From assembly GCF_040784935.1 (NCBI RefSeq), contig NZ_CP160680.1, positions 6,615,802-6,679,801 of the forward strand: a stretch of 64,000 bases of DNA. The letters run 5' to 3'. The notes beneath the pieces are model-generated. The model saw nothing but the letters and a program-made list of their open reading frames with translations. It did not search any database and was not told the origin of the DNA. The position numbers were made by a program, and so were the translations under genes. Positions 18,197-26,051 of this stretch are shown piece after piece (position 1 is the first letter of the stretch; the number at the start of each line of letters is the position of its first letter). The DNA is from Lewinella sp. LCG006. GTDB taxonomy: Bacteria > Bacteroidota > Bacteroidia > Chitinophagales > Saprospiraceae.

Positions 18197-18317
18197 ACGG
18201 AAATAAGTGTAACAACTTTCTTTTGAGATTTTTAAAAATTTCCACACAATTTTCTTACAGTCAATTGCTTAGGAAATTTCAAAAAATCGAAAGCTGTTAC
18301 ACTTATTTTTTCTCCGT
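18197..18317. repeat. Long imperfect palindrome upstream of aroK
   Basis: AAATAAGTGTAACAACTTTC (18201-18220) pairs with 18289-18308 at 19 of 20 positions. Inside it a second segment (about 18224-18242) pairs imperfectly with 18271-18287, and outside it ACGG/CCGT extends the dyad after a bulge. The whole is a roughly 120-nt snap-back with a loop of about 28 nt. It could be a miniature inverted-repeat element or a regulatory hairpin in the aroK leader. Confidence 0.65.
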
Positions 18318-18347
18318 CTCTTAGCCATCATTTGTAACAAGCGCACC

Positions 18348-18875
18348 ATGCACAAACCAATTTTCCTGGTTGGATTTATGGGTTCTGGCAAATCTCATGT
18401 CGGGATAAAACTAGCAGATTATTTATACTGCCCTTTTACTGATCTTGATCAACAGATTGAAGCGTATACGCAAAAAAGCATCAAAACTACTTTCGCCGAA
18501 GATGGTGAAGCTTGGTTTCGGCTCATTGAGCGCAGAGTACTGCACAATACAATGTATAAAATTCCCGGAATCGTCGCTACTGGAGGAGGTACTGCTTGTT
18601 TTTTTGACAATATGGATTGGATGAACAAGCACGGTGTGGTTATCTTTTTAGACCCTACAGAAGAGGTACTTCAGCAACGCCTATGGAGAGGGCGAACCAA
18701 AAGACCATTGCTCAATGGCTTATCCATAGATAGCTTGCAGACCTTCATCCATCAAAAAATGAAAACAAGGAGACCTTTCTACGAAAAAGCTGCTGTTCAC
18801 TACGTCATCACCCATCATGAACAAGCCACCGCAGAAGACATTTCCGCCCAGATAAATGCTATTACAGGGCACTGA
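18348..18875 (+). CDS. aroK: Shikimate kinase
   Basis: 175 residues, normal length. Walker A FLVGFMGSGKSHVG is at residues 6-19, the shikimate-binding D34 lies in TDLDQQIE, and the GGG motif is in IVATGGGTACF. The lid RGRTKRPLL and the R of MKTRRPFYEKAA are also present. It phosphorylates shikimate in the pathway completed by AroC (8504-9583). It is transcribed alone and converges on folE. Short direct and inverted segments of the AAGCTTGGGCTCAAGC type lie in the 100-nt gap after it. Confidence 0.95.
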   Translation: MHKPIFLVGFMGSGKSHVGIKLADYLYCPFTDLDQQIEAYTQKSIKTTFAEDGEAWFRLIERRVLHNTMYKIPGIVATGGGTACFFDNMDWMNKHGVVIFLDPTEEVLQQRLWRGRTKRPLLNGLSIDSLQTFIHQKMKTRRPFYEKAAVHYVITHHEQATAEDISAQINAITGH

Positions 18876-18974
18876 AAACTGGACAAAGCTTGGGCTCAAG
18901 CCTATGCAAAACATTCAAGTTGAAGCTCAAGTTTAAGATGGCTAAAAACGTCCTTAACCTCCACCTCAGTAGAG

Positions 18975-19691
18975 CTATTTCTGCCTGATGGTTTGTAAAA
19001 ACTCCTGACGAACATTTTCATTCAAAAATTTGCCACTGTACTCCGAAGTAGAAGTTACAGAAGCTTCGTGCTGAATCCCCCTGGCTTGTACGCACATGTG
19101 GTAAGCTTCAATAAACACAGCGACATCTTCCGTCCCTAAAACACTTTTTAGCTCTTCCGCAATCTGTATGGTCAGTCGCTCCTGAACCTGAGGCCGCTTT
19201 GCGTAGTATTCAACTATACGGTTGAGTTTCGACAAACCAATGACGTTACCATTGGCCATGTAGGCAATGTGCGCCTTTCCGTATATAGGAAGAAAGTGGT
19301 GCTCGCAAAAAGAGTGCAATTTAATATCCCGCTCTACCAGCATCTGCTTGTAACGGTATTTGTTCTCAAACAGGGAAATGTTTGGCTTCGCCTCAGGATT
19401 AAGACCTGCAAATATTTCTTTGACAAACATTTTCGCAACGCGCCTTGGTGTATCCTGAAGAGAGTCGTCTTCCAGGTCAAGCCCAAGGGTGTTCATGATT
19501 TCACGAAAATGGTCTTCAATAATGTCCATTTTTTCCTCGTCACTCCGTTCAAAAGCATCTGCGCGCATTGGCGTGCTAATATCAACCAGACTGGGAGGGA
19601 CGATTGGTTTGATCATCAGTGATTTTTCGTTATTGGTAATGGGGCCACTGTTACTAATGCTATCAACGGCAGGAAATTCGTCCTTGCGCAT
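18975..19691 (-). CDS. folE: GTP cyclohydrolase I
   Basis: 238 residues. The catalytic domain spans about residues 55-235: DTPRRVAKMFV, HSFCEHHFLPIYGKAHIAY (zinc Cys and His), LSKLNRIVEYYAKRPQVQE and MCVQARGIQHEASVTST (second zinc Cys). It converts GTP to dihydroneopterin triphosphate for folate. The first 50 residues (Ser/Pro-rich, then VPPSLVDISTP) precede the usual domain start and may be a poorly ordered extension, or translation may begin at the internal Met near residue 26. It is monocistronic. Confidence 0.94.
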   Translation of the reverse strand: MRKDEFPAVDSISNSGPITNNEKSLMIKPIVPPSLVDISTPMRADAFERSDEEKMDIIEDHFREIMNTLGLDLEDDSLQDTPRRVAKMFVKEIFAGLNPEAKPNISLFENKYRYKQMLVERDIKLHSFCEHHFLPIYGKAHIAYMANGNVIGLSKLNRIVEYYAKRPQVQERLTIQIAEELKSVLGTEDVAVFIEAYHMCVQARGIQHEASVTSTSEYSGKFLNENVRQEFLQTIRQK

Positions 19692-19719
19692 TTTGTTATT
19701 TTTTGAGGATGAAAGATCA

Positions 19720-19748
19720 CAAATATTTATTTATGATCTGAAAGCAAA
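19720..19748 (-). promoter_or_regulatory. Putative promoter of folE
   Basis: On the minus strand TTTG (19748-19745) is followed after 17 nt by AATATTTG (19727-19720), one mismatch from TAnnTTTG. It lies about 30 nt upstream of the folE start. Confidence 0.4.
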
Positions 19749-20030
19749 ATAAGAACGCCATCTGACCGCTTTTGTTTACAACTCTACCGCTAACCTTTCG
19801 AAGAATGCCCTTAAAAACCGTTAGTACAATGTTTACAACATCTTGTTGGGCGTTTTTTTTTTCAAAGAGGTCTATTTAGGGTTAAGCCTTGTTTTTCAAG
19901 GGCTTCACCTCGTACAACAGCTTGTTTGCGATAATTTTATGTAATATATAATCAACTTAAAATCATTAAGTTAAGCAAAAAAATGATACTTTTTAACCTA
20001 AGGTTTACACAAAGATTTTTTCAGCGAATA
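19749..20030. other. Intergenic stretch with an isolated T10 run
   Basis: No supported gene. At 19837-19862 the plus strand carries a short stem (CAACA/TGTTG) followed by GGCG and a T10 run, which could be a weak terminator of an unseen short plus-strand transcript. The rest is AT-rich and featureless to me. Confidence 0.35.
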
Positions 20031-20062
20031 TTTGGTGGGCGGGGACAAAAACCCTAATTTTA
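20031..20062 (+). promoter_or_regulatory. Putative promoter of a small RNA
   Basis: TTTG at 20031-20034 and TAATTTTA at 20055-20062, spaced 20 nt. This fits the Bacteroidota consensus with one mismatch in the last base. The predicted start is near 20069. No protein gene follows before the terminator at 20234-20267. Confidence 0.4.
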
Positions 20063-20068
20063 CATCGT

Positions 20069-20267
20069 TAAGCGAGTCTAGCCTCCGATCGAGCATATAA
20101 TAATGATCTCGGAGAGATTTTCCTGAAGCGTATAAAGAGTTGGTCTTTTTTAGATCGTCAAAAGTTTTCTGCTGATGATAACTAACTTCGACGGCTCTTT
20201 GCAAAATATTATTTGGTATCAGTAAGTTTATTCGAGCCCTGTCAGTTCCTGACGGGGTTCTTTTTTT
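20069..20267 (+). ncRNA. Candidate small RNA, about 190-200 nt
   Basis: The interval runs from a predicted promoter to a strong intrinsic terminator and holds no plus-strand ORF of note. It contains a clear hairpin (CTCCGA 20083-20088 with TCGGAG 20109-20114, with further pairing inside). Size and layout resemble 6S-like regulatory RNAs, but I cannot identify it with a known family. I looked for tmRNA, RNase P and SRP RNA signatures and did not see them. The alternative is that the hairpin attenuates transcription into lpdA. A 68-codon minus-strand frame crosses the same interval. Confidence 0.4.
20234..20267 (+). terminator. Strong intrinsic terminator upstream of lpdA
   Basis: GAGCCCTGTCAG (20234-20245) pairs along its whole length, with two G-U pairs, to CTGACGGGGTTC (20249-20260). 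A T7 run follows. The T-run is only on the plus strand, so it must end a plus-strand transcript that begins upstream of it. Confidence 0.85.
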
Positions 20268-20281
20268 GGCGAATTCTTAAC

Positions 20282-20289
20282 TATATTTG
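20282..20289 (+). promoter_or_regulatory. Putative -7 box for lpdA
   Basis: A perfect TATATTTG lies between the terminator and the lpdA ATG (20365). The nearest TTTG (20265-20268) is only 13 nt away, closer than usual, so the promoter call rests on the -7 box alone. Confidence 0.4.
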
Positions 20290-20364
20290 CGCCAAATTAA
20301 AGTGCTTACCAACCATCGGCGAAGTAAACTTGTTTACTGGCCAGTAGAAAAAATCAATACCCTT

Positions 20365-21762
20365 ATGAATTTTGATCTCATTGTCATTGGTTCAGGCCCT
20401 GGAGGATACGTAGCGGCAATCCGTGCTTCCCAACTTGGGCTAAAAGTAGGTGTCGTAGAACGTGAAAACCTGGGAGGCGTGTGTCTCAACTGGGGCTGTA
20501 TTCCTACCAAAGCCTTGCTGAAAAGTGCTCAGGTTTTTGAATACATCCAACACGCTGACGACTACGGTATCACCGTAAAAGATGCTAAAGCTGATTTTGG
20601 TAGCATGATCGGTCGTAGCCGTAATGTTGCCGACGGGATGAGCAAAGGGATCAATTTTCTCTTCCGCAAAAACAAGATCACGACCATCGAAGGAGAAGGT
20701 CGCTTGGTTCGCGGCAAGAAAGTAGAGGTTACTGATAAAGACGGTAAAAAAACAACTTACGAAGCAGCTCATATTATTATCGCTACGGGAGGTCGTGCAC
20801 GTGAGCTGCCCAACATCCCGATCGACGGTAAGAAAATCATTGGTTACCGTGAGGCCATGACGCTTGCCAAGCAACCTAAGAAGATGGTAGTGGTTGGAGC
20901 TGGTGCCATTGGCGTAGAATTTGCTTATTTCTACAGTAGCATTGGTACCGAAGTTACCATTGTAGAGTTTATGGAGCAAGGGCTGGTTCCTCGTGAAGAT
21001 GCCGACATCTCTAAGGAACTGACCAAAATCTACAAGAAGAAAGGTATCGCGGTAATGGCCAACAGCGCTGTACAATCCGTAGACACCAAAGGCAGTACTT
21101 GTAAAGTGGTCGTTAAGAATCGCAAAACGGAGAAAGAAGAAACCATCACTTGTGATGTCGTTCTTTCCGCTGCTGGCGTAACCCCGAATACCGAAAATAT
21201 TGGCTTGGAAGAACTAGGCATCAAAACCGATCGCGGTATGATTCAGGTGGATGCTTATTACCAGACCAATGTACCTGGCATCTACGCCATTGGTGACGTA
21301 GTCGCTGGACAAGCGCTTGCTCACGTAGCAAGTGCCGAGGGAATCATCTGTGTTGAAAAAATAGCTGGCCACCACCCTGAGCCATTAGATTACAACAATA
21401 TCCCGGGCTGTACTTACTGTTCTCCCGAAGTAGCTTCGGTGGGTTATACAGAAGCAGCAGCAAAGGAAGCGGGTTACGAAGTAAAAGTGGGTAAGTTTCC
21501 TTTCACCGCATCAGGTAAGGCTAAAGCGGCTGGTGCTAGCGAAGGCTTCGTAAAGGTTATTTTCGACGCCAAGTACGGTGAATGGTTAGGAGCACACTTC
21601 ATTGGTGCCAATGTCACCGAAATGATCGCAGAAGTAGTCGTAGCTCGTAAGCTGGAAACAACCGGGCACGAAATCATCAAATCTGTACACCCCCACCCTA
21701 CCATGAGTGAAGCGGTGATGGAAGCTGCGGCAGCGGCTTATGATGAGGTGATTCACATGTAA
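20365..21762 (+). CDS. lpdA: Dihydrolipoyl dehydrogenase
   Basis: 465 residues from ATG 20365 (MNFDLIVIGSGPGGYVAAIR). The FAD-binding GSGPGG is at residues 9-14, and the redox disulfide is in NLGGVCLNWGCIPTKALL (CxxxxC). The NAD-binding VVVGAGAIGVEFAYF comes next, then the second FAD motif GIYAIGDVVAG. The C-terminal HPHPTMSEAV carries the catalytic His-Glu. It reoxidises dihydrolipoamide in pyruvate and 2-oxoglutarate dehydrogenase complexes. No E1/E2 genes are adjacent; the gene is monocistronic with a terminator on each side. Confidence 0.95.
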   Translation: MNFDLIVIGSGPGGYVAAIRASQLGLKVGVVERENLGGVCLNWGCIPTKALLKSAQVFEYIQHADDYGITVKDAKADFGSMIGRSRNVADGMSKGINFLFRKNKITTIEGEGRLVRGKKVEVTDKDGKKTTYEAAHIIIATGGRARELPNIPIDGKKIIGYREAMTLAKQPKKMVVVGAGAIGVEFAYFYSSIGTEVTIVEFMEQGLVPREDADISKELTKIYKKKGIAVMANSAVQSVDTKGSTCKVVVKNRKTEKEETITCDVVLSAAGVTPNTENIGLEELGIKTDRGMIQVDAYYQTNVPGIYAIGDVVAGQALAHVASAEGIICVEKIAGHHPEPLDYNNIPGCTYCSPEVASVGYTEAAAKEAGYEVKVGKFPFTASGKAKAAGASEGFVKVIFDAKYGEWLGAHFIGANVTEMIAEVVVARKLETTGHEIIKSVHPHPTMSEAVMEAAAAAYDEVIHM

Positions 21763-21783
21763 AACCACATGGTGATTAGATAG

Positions 21784-21824
21784 AAAAAAGCCATTTCCTG
21801 AGGTTCAGGAAATGGCTTTTTTTT
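21784..21824. terminator. Bidirectional terminator between lpdA and the Uma2 remnant
   Basis: A 13-bp perfect stem (AGCCATTTCCTGA 21789-21801 with its complement after a 3-nt loop) is flanked by A6 on the left and T8 on the right. It can therefore terminate lpdA on the plus strand and the prfB-side transcript on the minus strand. Confidence 0.92.
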
Positions 21825-21852
21825 GCACTTTGTAGTAATTGCAATAAGCGTA

Positions 21853-22041
21853 CTAGGTCTCTTCGTGGAGTTTCACGCGAAAATAGATTTTCGCTAAGTC
21901 AATTTCTACGCCAATGGAATTTAGAATAACGGAGGTCTCCAAACCTTTTACTCTTGTGATTTTCCACAACACTCCTTCTCGCTTGTAAATTTCTACTTGT
22001 GCTTTATCTTGTTCGATCAACACATATTCTTGCAAACTTTG
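21853..22041 (-). pseudogene. C-terminal remnant of an Uma2-family (DUF820) nuclease
   Basis: About 62 codons encode SLQEYVLIEQDKAQVEIYKR and ...SIGVEIDLAKIYFRV, which is the C-terminal third of Uma2/DUF820 PD-(D/E)XK-fold proteins. The N-terminal two thirds with the catalytic residues are absent. The recognisable similarity begins almost exactly at the prfB stop (22043), and the open frame upstream of it is only antiparallel-frame shadow of prfB. I read it as a decayed gene cut off at the prfB 3' end; a short expressed peptide is not excluded, because the reading frame is still intact. Confidence 0.7.
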
Positions 22042-22042
22042 G

Positions 22043-23126
22043 CTAGGCGGTCCCATCATACATGAGCCACGCTTTGAGGAAACCATCAATTTGTCCATCA
22101 AGCACCGCATCCGTTTGAGGGGTTTGATAGCCGGTGCGGTGATCTTTTACCCTCCGATCATCTAGCACATAGGAGCGGATCTGTGAGCCCCATTCGTTTT
22201 TCATTTTTTGCGACTCTAAATCGTCTTTTTCCTGGCGTTGTTTTTCTAGTTCCAACTCATAGAGGCGAGATTTCAGCATTTGCATCGCTTTCTCCCTGTT
22301 CATGTGTTGGGAACGTTCTTCCTGACAGGAAACAACTACCCCGGAGGGTAAATGTCGTAGTCGCACCGCCGATTCTGTTTTATTTACGTGCTGTCCACCT
22401 GCACCACTTGCGCGGAAAGTGTCCCATTCGATATCCGCTGGATTAACTGCTACTTCAATGCTGTCGTCTACCATCGGGTGTACGAAAACTGAAGCAAAAG
22501 AAGTCATCCGTTTTCCTTGAGAATTGAATGGACTCACGCGTACCAAACGATGAACGCCATTTTCACCTTTAAGTAATCCGTAAGCAAAATCACCTTTAAT
22601 CTCCAGAGAAATAGACTTCACGCCGGCAACTTCCCCATCCTGACGATCCAACTCAGATATTTTGAAACCTTGCTTTTCGGCCCACATCATGTACATTCGC
22701 CCTAGCATTTCTGCCCAATCGCAAGCCTCCGTACCACCAGCGCCAGCGTTGATCTCTAAAATAGCATTCAATTCATCCTCCGGACGATTAAGCGTGGAAT
22801 GAAACTCGACGTCCTCTACCAGCTCTAGTACCTGATCATAACGTTCATCTACTTCTTTTTCGGTACCCTCCCCTTCTTTGAGAAACTCAAAAAGCACTTC
22901 CAAATCCTCAATAGCGGAAGCTACTTTTTCATATTGCCCCAGCCAGTTTTTGTGACTCTTCAAGTCTTTCATCACCCCTTCAGCGAGTTGAGGATCATCC
23001 CAAAAGTTGGGATTGAGTAGCTGTTGCTCTAGTTCAGCTAATTTGTGTTCACGTTCTGCGACGTCAAAGATAGTGCCTCAACTGATCGAGGCGACTGTGC
23101 AGCGATTGTAATTGCTCTGCGGTCAT
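22043..23126 (-). CDS. prfB: Peptide chain release factor 2, with programmed +1 frameshift
   Basis: Two joined parts: 23126-23067 (20 codons, [20 protein letters not shown]) runs into an in-frame TGA, and 23065-22043 continues as [14 protein letters not shown] in the +1 frame, total about 360 residues. The RF2 hallmarks are the GGQ motif in [20 protein letters not shown] and the coiled N-terminal domain; RF2 reads UAA and UGA. Low RF2 favours frameshifting at its own UGA, giving autoregulation. The gene begins 11 nt after the FKBP gene stop, so it is probably the last functional gene of the nrnA-FKBP-prfB transcript. Confidence 0.95.
23063..23079 (-). promoter_or_regulatory. prfB programmed frameshift site
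   Basis: On the minus strand the slip sequence CTTTGAC (23069-23063) is the standard RF2 site: CUU in the P site slips forward onto UUU/UUG as the ribosome pauses at UGA. A GAGG element lies at 23079-23076, six nt before CUU, i.e. three nt further away than the canonical Shine-Dalgarno-like stimulator. Confidence 0.9.
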
Positions 23127-23137
23127 GAATAAAATAT

Positions 23138-24061
23138 TTATTTTGAAAGCTTTGCTGCTTCCTCTAATTTTAAATAATAAAACAAGGTATCCTGCGCTTG
23201 GATAAAAGGTGCTTTACCTAATTTCCCATAAGACAAAGCTGGCGGAACAGCCATAAAAAGCTGGCCACCAGGACCAATAATCGACAAAGCCTCTTCCCAC
23301 GCTTTTATCACACTGCCTTGTCCGGCCGTAAAAGAAAACGGTGATGCAATGGTAAAGTTCTCTCCAAAAACAATTCCATCCTGTAGACAACCTATATATT
23401 TCAGCTGTGCCACTTCACCATTTTTCACTTTAGGTGCGTTTCCTGCGTCTACGATGGTATACCACAAACCAGACTTGGTAGAAGTTCCACCTTGTCGGTA
23501 ATTTTCTTTGAACCGCTCTAATTCTGCTAAAATTGCTTCAGCTGCTGGATTTTGCTCCAAGGCTTGCCGCAAATCAGGTTTTGCCAATGGATTCTCTTCT
23601 TCATACTCATCTATTAACAATTGCGCTCCCTCACTACCTGCTGGAATAATTTTTCGTAAAACTACATCGTAATAGAGCAAATCTGCGGTAGCTAATCCGG
23701 GCGCAATCCTCATCTCATCGGTCACTTTCATCACTACCGTTACACTGTCCCCCTCACTCATCAATGGCAAGACATCTGCTACAGGGTCAGGCTTTTTAAT
23801 AGGATTCAAGGCAGGGTCCTGGAGAACCGTACGGAGGCCTACTTTCCCGTTGTCCGATGTAAACAACAAAGTATCCAGGGTACGAATCTGGAAGTAGACA
23901 TACACCTCGTCTCCAATTGCCGGTTTTACACCCCCAAAATCAAGGTGATGCCAATAATCATAGCCATGCTCAGTCTGGCCATCATAATTACTACATCTCA
24001 ACAACATTAAGACCAAGAGCAGCAGCACCCCATACCGAAAAGCATCCAGCTTGGCCAACAT
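23138..24061 (-). CDS. FKBP-type peptidyl-prolyl isomerase lipoprotein
   Basis: About 307 residues. The signal segment ends with LMLLRC, a probable lipobox, so it is likely a periplasm-facing lipoprotein. The C-terminal FKBP domain (about 205-300) has GEVAQLKYIGCLQDGIVFGE, VIKAWEEALSIIGPGGQLFM and PPALSYGKLGKAPFIQ. The middle (about 45-135) resembles a second, degenerate FKBP domain (GDEVYVYFQIRTLDTLLFTS). It lies 9 nt after nrnA and 11 nt before prfB, in a compact operon. Confidence 0.85.
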   Translation of the reverse strand: MLAKLDAFRYGVLLLLVLMLLRCSNYDGQTEHGYDYWHHLDFGGVKPAIGDEVYVYFQIRTLDTLLFTSDNGKVGLRTVLQDPALNPIKKPDPVADVLPLMSEGDSVTVVMKVTDEMRIAPGLATADLLYYDVVLRKIIPAGSEGAQLLIDEYEEENPLAKPDLRQALEQNPAAEAILAELERFKENYRQGGTSTKSGLWYTIVDAGNAPKVKNGEVAQLKYIGCLQDGIVFGENFTIASPFSFTAGQGSVIKAWEEALSIIGPGGQLFMAVPPALSYGKLGKAPFIQAQDTLFYYLKLEEAAKLSK

Positions 24062-24070
24062 GAACATAGG

Positions 24071-25075
24071 CTAAGATTGGAGTTGTTGCTGGTACTCTGG
24101 CAAGATCTCTTTGAAACGCCTTACCGTGATACTAAGGTTATGAAAACTGGCACCTCCGGCAGCATTTTTATGTCCCCCCCCGCGAAAATGGGTCTTGGCC
24201 ATGTCCTGAACATCAATATCGCCTTTGGAGCGTAGACTCAACTTGACAATCTTTGGCTGTTCATGAATGAAAGCGGCCAATTTTATGTCCCTTAATTTCA
24301 GCAAGAAGTTGACGACACCTTCTGTGTCCCCCCGATTGATGTCAAAAAAAGCATAATCCTCTTTTGTCAGCGTTATGATCCCCGTGTGAAACTCTGGCAA
24401 GATTTCCAATCGATTATACAAGCAATGCCCCAGAATGCGCAATTGCTTCTCATTCATACTGTTGAATATCAGATCCTGCAGCTTAAGATCATCTACGCCA
24501 ATCTCCAACAAGTTGGCAACCGTACGAAACAGTTTAGGAGAATTGCTGTATTTGAAAGATCCCGTATCCGTCAATATCCCAGTAAACAAACACTCCCCTA
24601 TCACTTTATCCAAGTCATCGTTCTGCCCGAGCATATGAATAAAATCATAAACCAGCTCACAGGTAGAGCTGGCGGTTGTCTCACTCAATATGAAATCCGC
24701 AAATGGTTCGGGGAAAAGATGATGGTCAATCATCACTTTAGGACAACGAGCTTCATCAACCAACTCACCAGCTTTATCAATGCGGTCAAGTGAGTTAAAA
24801 TCGAGACAAAAGATAAGCGTTGCTCTTTTGACAATCCGCTCTACTTCCTCCGGGTCATGGTCGTAAATAACAATGTCGTTCGCTTGTGGCATCCACGACA
24901 AAAAGTCGGGATAATCCGAAGGAGCGATCACTTTTACGTTATGTCCATTCTTTTGTAAAAAAAGACTAAGGCCTAGTGAAGAACCGACCGCATCGCCATC
25001 GGGATTGCGATGAGTAAGAATGACCACATCCTGTGGTGTATTAAGTAGCTTCTTGAGCCCTTCCAAATTTTCCAT
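24071..25075 (-). CDS. DHH-family phosphoesterase, NrnA-like
   Basis: 334 residues from ATG 25075 (MENLEGLKKLLNTPQDVVIL). DHH motifs: THRNPDGDAVGS (residues about 21-32), CLDFNSLDRI, and VMIDHHLFPEP with the DHH triad. A DHHA1 domain ends with FRGGGHKNAAGGAS. NrnA proteins degrade oligoribonucleotides and dephosphorylate pAp with Mn2+. It leads an operon with the FKBP lipoprotein and prfB, and is divergent from ndk. Confidence 0.9.
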   Translation of the reverse strand: MENLEGLKKLLNTPQDVVILTHRNPDGDAVGSSLGLSLFLQKNGHNVKVIAPSDYPDFLSWMPQANDIVIYDHDPEEVERIVKRATLIFCLDFNSLDRIDKAGELVDEARCPKVMIDHHLFPEPFADFILSETTASSTCELVYDFIHMLGQNDDLDKVIGECLFTGILTDTGSFKYSNSPKLFRTVANLLEIGVDDLKLQDLIFNSMNEKQLRILGHCLYNRLEILPEFHTGIITLTKEDYAFFDINRGDTEGVVNFLLKLRDIKLAAFIHEQPKIVKLSLRSKGDIDVQDMAKTHFRGGGHKNAAGGASFHNLSITVRRFKEILPEYQQQLQS

Positions 25076-25145
25076 AATTGTGCATATACTGGGGGGTGCG
25101 AAGTTGATAAAAATAATTGATTCTGCCAAAATGTTTGGAAGGGGC

Positions 25146-25176
25146 TTTGGTGCTCAGCGGCATTTGTTTACTTTTG
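25146..25176 (+). promoter_or_regulatory. Bacteroidota promoter of ndk
   Basis: TTTG at 25146-25149, a 19-nt spacer, then TACTTTTG at 25169-25176, a full match to TTTG-N-TAnnTTTG. The predicted transcription start is near 25183, about 33 nt before the ATG. Confidence 0.6.
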
Positions 25177-25215
25177 CACCGCTTTTTACAAATAATGACC
25201 AAACCAAAGAAAAAC

Positions 25216-25638
25216 ATGGCTGGCAATATCACTTTTACGATGATCAAACCTGATGCTGTTGAAGGCGGACACATCGGCAATATTTTAGCAGACATCAACG
25301 CAGGTGGTTTCCGCATCGTTGCGATGAAATACACCAAACTATCCGCAGAAAAGGCCGGAGAATTTTACGCTGTTCACAAAGAGCGTCCTTTCTACGGTGA
25401 ATTGGTGGAGTTCATGTCAAGAGGTCCAATCGTGGCAGCTGTTTTAGAGAAAGACAATGCCGTTGAAGATTTCCGTAAGTTAATCGGTGCTACTAATCCT
25501 GCGGAAGCAGCGGAAGGTACCATTCGTGCGAAGTACGCTACCAGTATCGGCGAGAATGCGGTGCATGGTTCTGATTCTGATGAGAACGCACTTATCGAAG
25601 CTAATTTCCACTTTGCTGGCACAGAAATGTTCCGATAA
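25216..25638 (+). CDS. ndk: Nucleoside diphosphate kinase
   Basis: 140 residues from ATG 25216 ([20 protein letters not shown]); an ATG seven codons upstream is in frame but outside the family start. Signatures: [28 protein letters not shown], and the catalytic His in [13 protein letters not shown]. It transfers the gamma phosphate between NTPs and NDPs by a phospho-histidine. It is monocistronic with its own promoter and terminator. Confidence 0.96.
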   Translation: MAGNITFTMIKPDAVEGGHIGNILADINAGGFRIVAMKYTKLSAEKAGEFYAVHKERPFYGELVEFMSRGPIVAAVLEKDNAVEDFRKLIGATNPAEAAEGTIRAKYATSIGENAVHGSDSDENALIEANFHFAGTEMFR

Positions 25639-25661
25639 TATTCCTTGCTTCCAAGAATAAA

Positions 25662-25698
25662 GCGGTGTCGATCTTCTTCGATACCGTTTTATTTTTTT
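25662..25698 (+). terminator. Terminator after ndk
   Basis: The stem CGGTGTCGA (25663-25671) with TCGATACCG (25678-25686), one G-U pair, is followed by a T-rich tract. Confidence 0.75.
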
Positions 25699-25750
25699 GC
25701 CTAAACCAATCCTTGAAATGGTTTGGACTAAGCCCTTACTGAACACCATT

Positions 25751-25957
25751 TTAAGGACGGACCTCATCCGTAGCAGCTACCGCAGTAGCTGGAGCCTCCT
25801 CTCCTATCAGTTCCAATACTACTTCCGGCATGTATTTCTTCCAGGAAATAGCATCCTTTACTAGAAAAAAGGTTAACAAACTACCGTAGAGTAAGGTAGT
25901 GATGACAATGGCTTTGCGGCGGTTGCGGCGTTCGATGCGATCAGCTTGATAAGACAT
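25751..25957 (-). CDS. Small single-pass membrane protein, unknown
   Basis: 68 residues: a basic N-terminus (RIERRNRRK), one transmembrane helix (AIVITTLLYGSLLTFFLV, about residues 16-33) and an acidic Ala-rich tail. I do not recognise a family. The topology fits a small inner-membrane protein with the N-terminus inside. It stands alone between ndk, with which it converges, and yggS, from which it diverges. The coherent charge pattern makes it more credible than a chance ORF. Confidence 0.6.
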   Translation of the reverse strand: MSYQADRIERRNRRKAIVITTLLYGSLLTFFLVKDAISWKKYMPEVVLELIGEEAPATAVAATDEVRP

Positions 25958-26051
25958 AGTTGGAAATAGTTTAGGTAATACGAAACGGCATTCCTTTAAA
26001 CCTTATTTTTGAGTCATTCGTTAAAGATGTCGTAAAATCCAAAATAAACGT

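Noticed and set aside
19998-20204. 68-codon minus-strand ORF between folE and lpdA
   Set aside because: It overlaps the small-RNA candidate on the other strand, has no recognisable domain or partner gene, and the plus-strand promoter and terminator explain the interval better. It remains a weak alternative.
22042-22110. N-terminal 23 codons of the frame containing the Uma2 remnant
   Set aside because: They lie inside the prfB coding region in another frame and show no Uma2 similarity.
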